Assembly (NCBI RefSeq): GCF_003945765.1
Contig: NZ_CP027712.1
Span: 2,604,001-2,668,000, forward strand
DNA length: 64,000 bases
Direction: 5' to 3'
From: Pseudomonas chlororaphis subsp. chlororaphis
GTDB lineage: Bacteria > Pseudomonadota > Gammaproteobacteria > Pseudomonadales > Pseudomonadaceae
The position numbers and the translations under genes are program-made. The notes under the pieces were generated by a model. It was not told the origin of the DNA. It made no database searches and saw nothing but the letters and a program-made list of their open reading frames with translations. Of this stretch, positions 26,800 to 34,855 are shown piece by piece (positions within the stretch are counted from its first letter, which is position 1; every line of letters starts with the position of its first letter).

Positions 26800-27210
26800 A
26801 TGAGCATTCCTTCACAGATCCGCCCCATCGAGGTACCAGCCAACCAGTCCTGTATCACCAGTGAGTTCGAAATCGAAGCCGGGCATCGCTACCGCTTCCT
26901 GGTGGAAGGCCTGTGGGCCGATGCCTCGGACCCGCCGACCAAGCCCGAGGGCGTGGCGCACCCGGGCGGCATCCGCGAGGGCTTCGGCTGGGCCAAGCGC
27001 TTGCCCGAAGCGGCCTGGATGGCGCTGCTGGTACGGACCAAGGGCCCGGCGGGCCAGTCGCCCTGGCGCCTGCTCGGGCGCGGCGACGGCGTCTGGTCGG
27101 ACCTGCCGCCGGGGCGCCTGCAGTTCTGCGCCAACGACGTGCCCGGCTTCTACCGGAACAACTCAGGGAAGATGGACGTCAGGGTGATCGATGTCACCCA
27201 GGGTGGCTAG
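26800..27210 (+). CDS. LecA (PA-I galactophilic lectin)-like protein
   Basis: This is a 136-residue protein starting at ATG 26800. Its C-terminal segment NDVPGFYRNNSGKMDVRV (about residues 112-129) closely matches the calcium/galactose loop of P. aeruginosa LecA (NDVPGTYGNNSGSFSVNI). The Asp and both Asn calcium ligands are kept, while the Thr is replaced by Phe. The HPGGI segment and the following AAWMALLVRTKG strand also line up with LecA HPDQG and GALVMKIG; the LecA sugar-contact Gln after HPD is Gly here. No signal peptide is visible, as in LecA. Its lectin activity and sugar specificity are inferred and may differ from LecA. It stands alone between divergent ppnN and a response-regulator gene. 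Confidence 0.72.
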   Translation: MSIPSQIRPIEVPANQSCITSEFEIEAGHRYRFLVEGLWADASDPPTKPEGVAHPGGIREGFGWAKRLPEAAWMALLVRTKGPAGQSPWRLLGRGDGVWSDLPPGRLQFCANDVPGFYRNNSGKMDVRVIDVTQGG

Positions 27211-27428
27211 CGGGGCTCTTGGCGGGTGCGCAGAGCGGCTTTGGGGCAGGTGTGGGAGCAAGGCGCCTCTGGCGGTGATCCCGCTGCCGCCGGCGCAACC
27301 GGCGGTGCGTGGGCGGTCTTGTCCGGCACCTCGGCAGGCCGAGTGAATTTATCGGCCAGGCGCTGCTCATAACTTTAAATGGCGTAATCGCGCCAGGGTT
27401 GTGTACGTAGTCAGGGAGCGGCATCCAC

Positions 27429-27836
27429 ATGAGCCCAGTTTCATCTGTCAATCCAGGCCAGCCTTGTCGCCTGCTGTTAGTGGTCGAGGACGAGCCGATG
27501 ATCCTGGAGTTCCTCTGCGAGATCCTGCAGGACGAGGGCTTTGCCACCCAGGCCATGCCCCGCGCGGATGAGGCGCTGCAGTTCCTGGAAAGCCACCCGG
27601 ACCAGGTGCGTCTGCTGCTGACCGATATCAATATGCCGGGCACCTTGAACGGCGCGGGCCTGGCCAATCGGGTGCGCGAGTGCTGGCCGGAAATGCCGGT
27701 GCTGGTGATGTCCGGTTATGAGACGCCGCAGAGTTCCGGCATCCGCTATCCGGTGTCGTTCATCCGCAAACCCTGGACCATCGGGCAGATCCTCGACAGT
27801 GTCGACGAGGCGTTGAACAAGGCGGGGAATAGGTAG
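27429..27836 (+). CDS. Single-domain response regulator (CheY-like receiver)
   Basis: This 135-residue protein is one receiver domain with no output domain. The acidic pocket is VVEDEP, the phospho-acceptor Asp66 is in LLTDINMPG, and the switch Ser (MSG) and Lys (IRKPW) are in their usual places. There is no adjacent histidine kinase, so its partner must lie elsewhere. Receivers of this FixJ/CheY subtype often follow hybrid kinases. Confidence 0.9.
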   Translation: MSPVSSVNPGQPCRLLLVVEDEPMILEFLCEILQDEGFATQAMPRADEALQFLESHPDQVRLLLTDINMPGTLNGAGLANRVRECWPEMPVLVMSGYETPQSSGIRYPVSFIRKPWTIGQILDSVDEALNKAGNR

Positions 27837-27918
27837 TTGGGCGGGGCGCTGGCGAGATGAGGAGTGAAGCGGCTTTCGACCACCCAGGACCTTGGGTCCT
27901 CGGTGATCGCAAGGGCGG

Positions 27919-27940
27919 GTGAGCTAGCGGCTCACTCTTT
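27919..27940 (+). terminator. Weak terminator-like hairpin after the response regulator
   Basis: GTGAGC (27919-27924) pairs with GCTCAC (27930-27935), followed by TCTTT. It overlaps the end of the convergent oxaloacetate decarboxylase gene. Only a short stem and a broken T run, so weak support. Confidence 0.35.
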
Positions 27941-28801
27941 GACGCTCATGAACTCTTTGGCCCAGACGATGTACTCCTCGGGCTGGGTGTAGGTGTGGGC
28001 CAGCTCGGTGGCGCTGAGGTCCGAGGCCTGGGTGAAGATCTGCCGCTGTTCGCGCAGGCAGTCGTAGGTGGCCTTGATCGCCGCGAAGTACGCCGCGTGG
28101 CCGTCGACGATGATCTTCGCGCCCAGTTGCGCCAGGCGCGCATCGTCGCGCAGCGCCGGGTTGCCGTAGGTCACCAGCATCAAGGGGACCGACAGGTGCT
28201 CGGAGATCTGCTCCAGCTGCTCGAAATCCTTGATCCCGACCATGCAGATGCCGTCGGCGCCGGCGCGCTCGTATTGCTGGGTGCGGCTGATGATTTCCTG
28301 GATCGGCAGGATGGCCGCGTTGGTCCGGGCGATGATCGCCAGTTCCGGGTCGACCCGTGCTTCCAGGGCCGCGCGGATCTTGCCCACGCCTTCGGCGACC
28401 GAGATCAGGTCGGTGGACTTGCGCCCGAACTGGGCCGGCAGCAGGGTGTCTTCGATGGTCAGGGCGGCGACGCCGGCGCGCTCCAGTTCGACCACGGTGC
28501 GCATCACGTTGAGGGCGTTGCCGTAGCCATGGTCGGCGTCGGCGATCACCGGCAGCTGGGCGACGCGGCCGATGCGGGTGGCCTGCTCGGCGAATTCGCT
28601 CAGGGTGATCAGGGCGAAGTCAGGCGCGGCCAGCACCTGCAGCGAGGCGACGGAGCCGCCGAGAATGCCCACTTCGAACCCCAGGTCGGCGGCGATCCGC
28701 GCCGACATCGGGTCGAATACGGAGGCGGTGTGAAAGCAGGAGTCTGAAGCGATCAACTCGCGAAAACTACGGCGTAAATCTTGATGAGACAGCCTGGACA
28801 T
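27932..28801 (-). CDS. Oxaloacetate decarboxylase, isocitrate lyase/PEP mutase superfamily
   Basis: This 289-residue enzyme starts at ATG 28801 ([41 protein letters not shown]). Visible superfamily features are the metal-binding [19 protein letters not shown], the [14 protein letters not shown] segment and [14 protein letters not shown]. It resembles the P. aeruginosa PA4872-type oxaloacetate decarboxylase. The His in DADHGYG and the lack of the KKCGH cysteine of isocitrate lyases support this over methylisocitrate lyase. It would convert oxaloacetate to pyruvate and CO2. It stands alone. Confidence 0.85.
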   Translation of the reverse strand: MSRLSHQDLRRSFRELIASDSCFHTASVFDPMSARIAADLGFEVGILGGSVASLQVLAAPDFALITLSEFAEQATRIGRVAQLPVIADADHGYGNALNVMRTVVELERAGVAALTIEDTLLPAQFGRKSTDLISVAEGVGKIRAALEARVDPELAIIARTNAAILPIQEIISRTQQYERAGADGICMVGIKDFEQLEQISEHLSVPLMLVTYGNPALRDDARLAQLGAKIIVDGHAAYFAAIKATYDCLREQRQIFTQASDLSATELAHTYTQPEEYIVWAKEFMSVKE

Positions 28802-29305
28802 ACGAACTCCCGGAAGGAGGTAAAAGAGATGCCGACGATAGCGTCGAGTCAAAAATGCAATCGGTCGTCCAGCGCGCCTGTGTAGAAGGGTCGCTGCGAA
28901 AACCTGGGCAGATGAAGACGAAGCAAGCAGGTGTGAAACGGCGGGTGACGCCGCACCGGATGGAAAAAGCCAGGCGGGCGCTCTTGTTATGGCCGGGATG
29001 AAGGCTATCACGCCGCCGCGGCGAAAATGATGACGAATTCGTATGGGCCCATGCCAGAACGGCATAGGCCATGCCGGTTGTCATGGGCGCCAAGGCGGGT
29101 CGACCATGCCGAACAAGAAGGTTCGGTTATCACTGGCATTTATGGGAGCGTCGATCTGTAGCGGCGAGGACGAGAGTACGCAGCGCTTGTCGCAACGCCT
29201 CGAGCCAGGGGAAAGGCTCAATAAAATGTCAGAATTTGAGTCCGGGTCTGGACCTTTTCCCCTGATGCGCAATCATTAGGACGTGGATACCCAAAGGAGA
29301 GACGC
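28802..29305. other. 504-base intergenic region without a convincing gene
   Basis: The region lies between the divergent oxaloacetate decarboxylase and DUF4174 genes and should carry both promoters. It includes an imperfect long inverted repeat: CAGGGGAAAGG near 29207 and CCTTTTCCCCTG near 29253, about 36 bases apart. A 57-codon open frame from 29106 has no good ribosome site and an odd composition, so I do not call it. The rest shows nothing recognisable. Confidence 0.5.
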
Positions 29306-29845
29306 ATGTTCATTCGGTCATTGACCCTCGCAACGCTGCTCGCTGTCGTCGGCCCCGCAATGGCGGCCGACAACGAAGGCCCTCTGGCCCAGGATCAGGG
29401 CAAGGCGCGCCCACTGATCGTCATCGCTCCCAGCACCGTGGACCCAACCCTGGTGGCGCTGAAGAAGTCCCTCGACGAGCCGGCCAACCGCCAGGCCTTC
29501 AGCGAACGCAACATGGTGCTCTACACGGTGATCAACACCATCGGCCAACGCGACGGCAAAGACCTGGACCCGCAATCGACCATGGCGTTGATCCGCAGCC
29601 TGAAGCTCGGCGCCGGGGCGCAGACCAAGGTGATCCTGGTGGGCAAGGACGGTGAGAAGAAGCTCGAGCATTCCGGGGCCATCGAACTCAAGGAAGTCTT
29701 CAGCACCATCGACCAACTGCCGGCCGCGGAAAAGGAAGCCACCGCGCCGGCATTGGCGCCGGTCTCGGAAGTCAAGGCGGCCCACGCCGGCAAGGCCGCC
29801 AAATCGGGCAAGCCTGCGGCACCACCCAAGCCGCTGGACGACTGA
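29306..29845 (+). CDS. DUF4174 exported protein
   Basis: A 179-residue exported protein; AAGGAG lies seven bases before ATG 29306. A signal peptide (MFIRSLTLATLLAVVGPAMAA) is followed by a thioredoxin-like DUF4174 domain (about 35-130, RPLIVIAPSTVDPTLVALKKSL, TKVILVGKDGEKKLEHSGAIELKEVFSTIDQLP). No CxxC motif is present, so redox activity is unlikely. A low-complexity Ala/Lys/Pro tail follows. Function unknown. Confidence 0.88.
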   Translation: MFIRSLTLATLLAVVGPAMAADNEGPLAQDQGKARPLIVIAPSTVDPTLVALKKSLDEPANRQAFSERNMVLYTVINTIGQRDGKDLDPQSTMALIRSLKLGAGAQTKVILVGKDGEKKLEHSGAIELKEVFSTIDQLPAAEKEATAPALAPVSEVKAAHAGKAAKSGKPAAPPKPLDD

Positions 29846-29874
29846 GTTTGGCCGTCACCGTTTCCTGATAGCGC

Positions 29875-29937
29875 ATCGCGGGCAAGCTCGCTCCTGCAGA
29901 AACATACAGGCTCCTGTGGAGCGAGCTTGCTCGCGAT
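29875..29937. repeat. REP-type inverted pair
   Basis: ATCGCGGGCAAGCTCGCTCC is followed about 24 bases later by its near-perfect inverse GGAGCGAGCTTGCTCGCGAT. This is the two-REP palindrome common between Pseudomonas genes. It sits between convergent genes, where it can form a large hairpin. Confidence 0.85.
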
Positions 29938-29985
29938 AGCGTTCTAACTCACCTCGTCTGAGCTCAGCTGACCATCAGGCATCGG

Positions 29986-31209
29986 TCACGACACTGCCAG
30001 CATTTCTGCCTCTTTTGCTGCACCGCCATCACCTTCAGCGCTTTGCAGCGTCCGGCTGACCCCGCGCACGACCATCTCGACTTCCCGTTCATCGATGATC
30101 AGCGCTGGCAGCAGGCGGATGGTGGTGCCCCGGGTCACGTTGATCAGCAGTCCGTGATCCTGCGCCGCCCGTAGCGCCAGCTCGCGCTGCGGGGCTTTGA
30201 GCTCGATGCCGATCATCAAGCCCAGGCCGCGCACCTGCAGGACCTGCGGGTGATCCGCCAATTCCACCCGCAAGCGTTGCAACAGGTGCTCGCCCTGGCG
30301 CCTGGCGTTGGCCAGCAGGCCTTGTTCCTCGATGACCTCCAGCACGGTGCAGGCCACCCGGCAGGCCAGCGGGTTGCCGCCGAAGGTGCTGCCGTGGCTG
30401 CCGGGGGTGAACAGCTGCGCGGCCTTGCCCCGGGCCAGGCAGGCGCCGATGGGGATGCCGTTGCCCAGGCCCTTGGCCAGGGTCATCACATCCGGGACCA
30501 CACCCTCGTGCTGGCAGGCGAACCACTGGCCGGTGCGGCCGATGCCGGTCTGGATCTCGTCGAGCATCAGCAGCCAGTTGCGCCGGCTGCACAGCTCGCG
30601 CACGGCCTTCAGGTAGCCGGGCGGGGCCAGGCGGATACCGCTTTCGCCCTGGATCGGCTCCATCAGCACCGCGGCGATACGCGGGCCGTGGGCCTGCGCG
30701 GCTTGCTCCAGGGCGGCCAGGTCACCGAAGGGCAGCTTGAGGAAATCCCCGGGCAGCGAGTTGAGGCCCAGGCGTACCGCCGGCCCGTCGCTGGCCGCCA
30801 GGGTGCCCAGGGTACGGCCGTGGAAGGCGTTCTCCATGACAATCACCAGCGGCCGCTCGATGCCTTTGTGCCAGCCGTGCAGCCGTGCCAGTTTCAGCGC
30901 GGTCTCGTTGGCTTCGGCGCCGGAGTTGTTGAAGAACGCCCGGTCCATGCCAGCCAGTTGGGTCAGCCGCTGCGCCAGCCGCTGTTGCCAATCGATGCTG
31001 TACAGGTTGGAGGTGTGCAGCAGCAGGCCGGCCTGTTCGCGGATGACGCTGACCAATTTGGGGTGGGAATGGCCGATGCCCGTCACCGCCACGCCGGCCA
31101 CCGCGTCCAGGTATTCGCGGCCGGCCTGGTCCCAGAGGCGGGTGCCCAGGCCGTGGGTGAAACTCAGGGGCAGCGGTTGATAGGTGCTCATCAGGCAGGT
31201 GGCGGTCAT
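29986..31209 (-). CDS. Class III aminotransferase, ArgD-like (acetylornithine/ornithine type)
   Basis: This PLP enzyme has 407 residues from ATG 31209 ([20 protein letters not shown]), with GGAG nine bases upstream; in-frame alternatives lie at 31257 and 31188. Family signatures are [45 protein letters not shown] with the PLP-contacting Asp, the Schiff-base lysine in [15 protein letters not shown], and [11 protein letters not shown]. It resembles acetylornithine aminotransferase but stands outside an arginine gene cluster. It may therefore be a paralogue for ornithine, GABA or another omega-amino acid. A LysR regulator is divergently transcribed beside it. Confidence 0.87.
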   Translation of the reverse strand: MTATCLMSTYQPLPLSFTHGLGTRLWDQAGREYLDAVAGVAVTGIGHSHPKLVSVIREQAGLLLHTSNLYSIDWQQRLAQRLTQLAGMDRAFFNNSGAEANETALKLARLHGWHKGIERPLVIVMENAFHGRTLGTLAASDGPAVRLGLNSLPGDFLKLPFGDLAALEQAAQAHGPRIAAVLMEPIQGESGIRLAPPGYLKAVRELCSRRNWLLMLDEIQTGIGRTGQWFACQHEGVVPDVMTLAKGLGNGIPIGACLARGKAAQLFTPGSHGSTFGGNPLACRVACTVLEVIEEQGLLANARRQGEHLLQRLRVELADHPQVLQVRGLGLMIGIELKAPQRELALRAAQDHGLLINVTRGTTIRLLPALIIDEREVEMVVRGVSRTLQSAEGDGGAAKEAEMLAVS

Positions 31210-31310
31210 GACGGGTCGCTCCATCGAGTGGGGTGTGCTGGCAGTATCGTTAGCCACCTGAGCTAGATAAACTCGTCAATTCTTTAATCATCTTCAAGTC
31301 AGGGTTGATA

Positions 31311-32213
31311 ATGGATCTGTTCCAGGCGATGACGGTGTACGTGAAGGTGGTGGAGGCGGGGAACATGACCGCCGCCGCCCGTGAGTGCGGCCTGTCCACC
31401 ACCATGGTCGGCAATCACCTGCGGGCCCTGGAGCAGCGCCTCGGGGTCAGCCTGCTCAGCCGCACCACAAGGCGCCAGCGCCTGACCGAGTTCGGCGCCG
31501 AGTATTACCAGCGTTGCCTGGCGGTGCTGGGGCTGGTGGCGGACTCCGAGCGCATGGCGGAACAGGCCCAGGGCGAGCCGTCCGGCACCCTGCGCATCAC
31601 CGCGCCGCTGACCTTCGGCACCGAGCGCCTGGCGCCGGCGCTGAGCGAATTCCAGCAGCGCTGCCCGCAGGTCAAGGTGGAGCTGACCCTGGCCAACCAG
31701 CGCTTCGATTTGATCGACGGCGCCTTCGACGTGGCTTTTCGCCTGGGCAACCTGGACACCACGTCGCTGATCGCCCGGCCCCTGGAGGACTACACCCTGA
31801 CTATCTGCGCCGCGCCGGACTATCTGGAGCGCTGCGGTACACCGCAAGTCCCGGAGGACCTGCAACACCACAACTGCCTGGCGTTCGCCTATCCGGCCGG
31901 TGACGAGTGGAGCTCCACCGCCACTCAATGGCCGTTAAGTGGGCCCGAGGGGGACGTACTGATCCCGGTGTCCGGTTCGCTGCTGACCAACACTTCGTCC
32001 GGCCTGCACCGCGCGGCGCGGGGTGGCCTGGGGGTGGTGATGATGCCCGATGCCCTGGTGGAGGAGGACCTGCAACAGGGGCGGCTGGTGCCTGTGTTGC
32101 AGGACTATCAATTGCCCTTGCGAGCGATGCACCTGCTGTACGCCCAGGACCGTTACCGCCTGCCCAAGCTGCGCAGCTTCGTCGAGTTCGCCTTGGAGAA
32201 ATGGGGGCGCTAA
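31311..32213 (+). CDS. LysR-family transcriptional regulator
   Basis: A 300-residue regulator starting at ATG 31311 (MDLFQAMTVYVKVVEAGNMTAAARECGLSTTMVGNHLRALEQRLGVSLLSRTTRRQRLT). It has an N-terminal winged HTH and a C-terminal substrate-binding domain. It is divergent from the ArgD-like aminotransferase gene with a 101-base gap and is its likely regulator. Part of its C-terminal coding sequence (around 32042-32092) is duplicated at 34290. Confidence 0.9.
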   Translation: MDLFQAMTVYVKVVEAGNMTAAARECGLSTTMVGNHLRALEQRLGVSLLSRTTRRQRLTEFGAEYYQRCLAVLGLVADSERMAEQAQGEPSGTLRITAPLTFGTERLAPALSEFQQRCPQVKVELTLANQRFDLIDGAFDVAFRLGNLDTTSLIARPLEDYTLTICAAPDYLERCGTPQVPEDLQHHNCLAFAYPAGDEWSSTATQWPLSGPEGDVLIPVSGSLLTNTSSGLHRAARGGLGVVMMPDALVEEDLQQGRLVPVLQDYQLPLRAMHLLYAQDRYRLPKLRSFVEFALEKWGR

Positions 32214-32230
32214 GCAGCGTCAGGTCATGA

Positions 32231-32270
32231 AACAAAGACCCCGTCGTGCCGGTCTGGCAGCGACGGGGTC
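32231..32270 (-). terminator. Rho-independent terminator after the amino-acid oxidase gene
   Basis: On the minus strand GACCCCGTCG (32270-32261) pairs with CGACGGGGTC (32246-32237). A nested TGCC/GGCA stem lies in the loop, and the T-rich tail TTTGTTT follows. It is shared by the converging LysR and oxidase genes. Confidence 0.75.
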
Positions 32271-32288
32271 GGGTTCACGCAGGTTCGG

Positions 32289-34127
32289 TCAAGCCAGTTC
32301 GACAGGCTTCAGGCTGTCCCAGGACTCCACCGGCCCCGGATTGTTTGGTTGGCTGCCGCCGCCAAAGCAGACCGCCAGTTTGTTCAGCGCATTGATCGCA
32401 GTGGTGACCGCGCCTTCGGCCCAGCCGGCGGTCCAGGACACATCGTCGCCAGCCAGGATGAAGCGATCGGGATTGTCCGTGCCGATGCCGCTCATGAATT
32501 GGGAAAAGATCCTGCGCTGATATTCGTACTGCCCTGGCAGGTTCATTTTGAAGGCGCCCAGGTACAGCGGCTGGTCCTCCCAGTTGTGCTCCACGAACGC
32601 ATCGACCGTGCTGTATTGCTCGTTGAGCTTGATATCCGGGTAGAGGTTGGCCAGCAGGTTGGTGCACAGATCGACATGCTGCGGCAGCGGCGCGGGGCGG
32701 TCGCCGAGGAACTTCAGGGCGTCGTCGTTCCAGGTGTAGGACAGGAAGATCCCGCTGCCCTTGTATTTACCCTTGCTGGCCGAGTAGTCCACCAGGTAGG
32801 TGCCACGGGTCAGGCGGTCGGAGAGGGTGATGCTCATCTTGCGTTGCTCACCCTCTGCCACCGGGTCGTTCCAGAACGGGCGCTGGGTGGCGGCGAAAAT
32901 CTTCGCCGACTGCATGTAGTGGGTGTACATGATGGCTTCCCAGGTATCGATGGGCAGCAGGCTGTCCATGGCGGGAAGGCTTTGCGGGTTTCCCGAGTAG
33001 CGCAGTTTGTCGAGGATCCGCACATGCGGGGTGTAGATGACGCTGGGGAAGTCGCACTGCTGGGTCTGCCGGGTGCGGGTGTCGGTAATGGAGACGCGGA
33101 AGGAGCCGTCCTGCTGGCGTTCGATGTGTCGCACCTCCTGGTGGAACGGGTCGGCGAATACCTCGCGCGACAGCGCTTCGACCGTGGTGTCCGCGCCCCA
33201 GTGCAGCATCGCGTCCCCCAGCTCTTTCGGGGTCTTCGACCAAAGCCGTTGCGGTAGGCTGGAGGAACCGTCGAACATCAGTTGGTGGTCGGCATCCAGG
33301 CCGGTGTACAGCACGCGCAGCAGTTCGAGGATGCTGTTCGGGTAGTCGGTGTTCCAGCCGCCGGTGCCGAAGCCGATCTGTCCGAACAGGTCGATATCGG
33401 CCTTGTCCCAGCCGGAGTTTTCCAGGAGCGCGGCGTAGAAGCTGACATCGTCGCCGCTGGTTCCCAACTGGGGTTTGATGATGGCGTTCCACAGCTTCTT
33501 GATCGTCTGTTGACTGATGGAGCCTTCGGTCATGGCCCTTTCCATGGCGGTGAAATCGTAGGTTTCCAGGAACTTATCGAAGAACTGGTTTTCCAGGTCG
33601 GTGTATTCCGGTGGTTTTGGAAAGTCCGGGTTGCCATCCACTTCGTAATAGGTTTTTTCCCCGCGGTAATCGACCACGGTGCTGATCGCCGCGGCAGTCC
33701 CCGGGTTGGGAAAGTCCGCCGAGTTTTCGGTCATGCCGACCTTTCGGAAGTAGTGGAACAGCGCCTTGCCGGACACCGGAAAACGCATCGCGCCCAGTTC
33801 GCAGAGCACCTGGTCGCCCGGGTTTTCGGGGTCGCCCTGGAGCTTGGAGTAGAGCCGCCCGCCGATGCGCTCCGAGGCTTCGACCACCACCGGGTGCAGG
33901 CCCATGCGCATGGCCTCATAGGCGGCGACCAGGCCGGCGACACCAGCCCCGACGATCAGCACTTTCTGTCCATAGTTCGCCGGGTCCACCTGGCAGGGAG
34001 GAAGCTTTCGATTAGCCGCGCTCTCCAGATATTTGGCGTAGTGAAAGGGGAAGTCCGGAATCAGCGCGGTGACGTCCTTGTTCATGCGCAGGGGAGAGCG
34101 GTTGGTTCTTGAAGGAATCGCAGACAT
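32289..34127 (-). CDS. Flavin-dependent L-amino-acid oxidase/2-monooxygenase (Trp/Phe/Lys monooxygenase family)
   Basis: This is a 612-residue FAD enzyme of the monoamine-oxidase superfamily. AAGGAG precedes ATG 34127. The dinucleotide-binding site is KVLIVGAGVAGLVAAYEAMRMGLHPVVVEASERIGGRL (about 54-90). ELGAMRFPVSGKALFHYFRKVG and GQIGFGTGGWNTDYPNSILELLR are typical of the L-lysine, L-tryptophan and L-phenylalanine 2-monooxygenases and their oxidase relatives. The C-terminal FAD motif is ILAGDDVSWTAGWAEGAVTTAINAL. No signal peptide is visible. No amidase gene (iaaH or davA type) lies beside it, so the substrate and whether it is an oxidase or a monooxygenase remain open. Confidence 0.82.
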   Translation of the reverse strand: MSAIPSRTNRSPLRMNKDVTALIPDFPFHYAKYLESAANRKLPPCQVDPANYGQKVLIVGAGVAGLVAAYEAMRMGLHPVVVEASERIGGRLYSKLQGDPENPGDQVLCELGAMRFPVSGKALFHYFRKVGMTENSADFPNPGTAAAISTVVDYRGEKTYYEVDGNPDFPKPPEYTDLENQFFDKFLETYDFTAMERAMTEGSISQQTIKKLWNAIIKPQLGTSGDDVSFYAALLENSGWDKADIDLFGQIGFGTGGWNTDYPNSILELLRVLYTGLDADHQLMFDGSSSLPQRLWSKTPKELGDAMLHWGADTTVEALSREVFADPFHQEVRHIERQQDGSFRVSITDTRTRQTQQCDFPSVIYTPHVRILDKLRYSGNPQSLPAMDSLLPIDTWEAIMYTHYMQSAKIFAATQRPFWNDPVAEGEQRKMSITLSDRLTRGTYLVDYSASKGKYKGSGIFLSYTWNDDALKFLGDRPAPLPQHVDLCTNLLANLYPDIKLNEQYSTVDAFVEHNWEDQPLYLGAFKMNLPGQYEYQRRIFSQFMSGIGTDNPDRFILAGDDVSWTAGWAEGAVTTAINALNKLAVCFGGGSQPNNPGPVESWDSLKPVELA

Positions 34128-34289
34128 GGGGTTTCTCCTTGAAAGTCATTTCCATGTGTTTCCACTTGCTCGATGGCTCTAAATCAATAGTCGCCAGAGG
34201 TCCAAGCCTAGAACAGATTTCGGGGTGCATAGGGTCGGGCGGGGTTTATGCCCGTGCGGGGCAGCAACGCAAGGGCGTGAGAGGAAGAT

Positions 34290-34346
34290 TTGATGCCCGA
34301 TGCCCTGGTGCCGGAGGACCGGCAGCAGGGCTGGCTGGCGTCAGGC
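34290..34346 (+). pseudogene. Fossil fragment of a LysR regulator gene
   Basis: The stretch GATGCCCGATGCCCTGGTG and the following bases to about 34340 match, with scattered differences, the segment of the intact LysR gene at about 32042-32092. The encoded residues MPDALVPEDRQQGWL correspond to MPDALVEEDLQQGRL. The similarity stops on both sides and no complete regulator is present. It looks like a remnant left between the oxidase and Nudix genes after a duplication or deletion. Confidence 0.6.
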
Positions 34347-34847
34347 CGACTCGCTGGCCAGCAGCATCATCGCCGCCGACAAAGTGTGGCCGTCGGTGAT
34401 CCGGCCGGTGGCGATCATCGTCATCAATTCCTGGCGACTGACCCACAGCAGATGGTCCACTTCACCATCGGTGGCGGCGGCCTGTTGCTCGGCAATCTGC
34501 ACCTGACACACCACCACCGCGCTGGCGATCAGCGACGTATTGCTGTGCAGCAGGCCCAGTTCGCGAACGTGCGACGCCTGCCAGCCGGTTTCCTCCAGCA
34601 ATTCGCGGGCCGCGGCGTCAACGGCACTTTCCCCGGCATCGATGGCGCCGCGGGGAAACTCGATGGACTGGCCGCCGATGGCCCGCCGCTTGAGGTTGAC
34701 CAGCATCAGCCGGCCATCGGCCAGGGTCGGCACGGCCACCACGCCGTTCACCGCCCGGGGTTCCTTGATGATGAAGTAGCCCTGCTCACGGACCACCTTG
34801 AAATACGGGGTTTCCAGCAGGCACTGGTTGTCGGCGATGGAACTCAT
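34341..34847 (-). CDS. Nudix hydrolase (ADP-ribose pyrophosphatase-like)
   Basis: This 168-residue hydrolase starts at ATG 34847, with GGAG upstream; a GTG at 34859 would overlap the nrtR stop. The complete Nudix box is present: GAIDAGESAVDAAARELLEETGW, fitting G-x5-E-x7-REU-x-EE-x-G-U. The surrounding fold (EFPRG, EVDHLLWVS) resembles ADP-ribose pyrophosphatases. Immediately downstream of nrtR on the same strand, it may belong to NAD turnover, clearing ADP-ribose or a nucleotide by-product. Confidence 0.85.
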   Translation of the reverse strand: MSSIADNQCLLETPYFKVVREQGYFIIKEPRAVNGVVAVPTLADGRLMLVNLKRRAIGGQSIEFPRGAIDAGESAVDAAARELLEETGWQASHVRELGLLHSNTSLIASAVVVCQVQIAEQQAAATDGEVDHLLWVSRQELMTMIATGRITDGHTLSAAMMLLASESA

Positions 34848-34855
34848 GGGGGGTA

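Noticed and set aside
29106..29279. A 57-codon frame (MPNKKVRLSLAFMGAS) in the gap before the DUF4174 gene
   Set aside because: No Shine-Dalgarno sequence at its ATG, competing frames on both strands, and no recognisable family.
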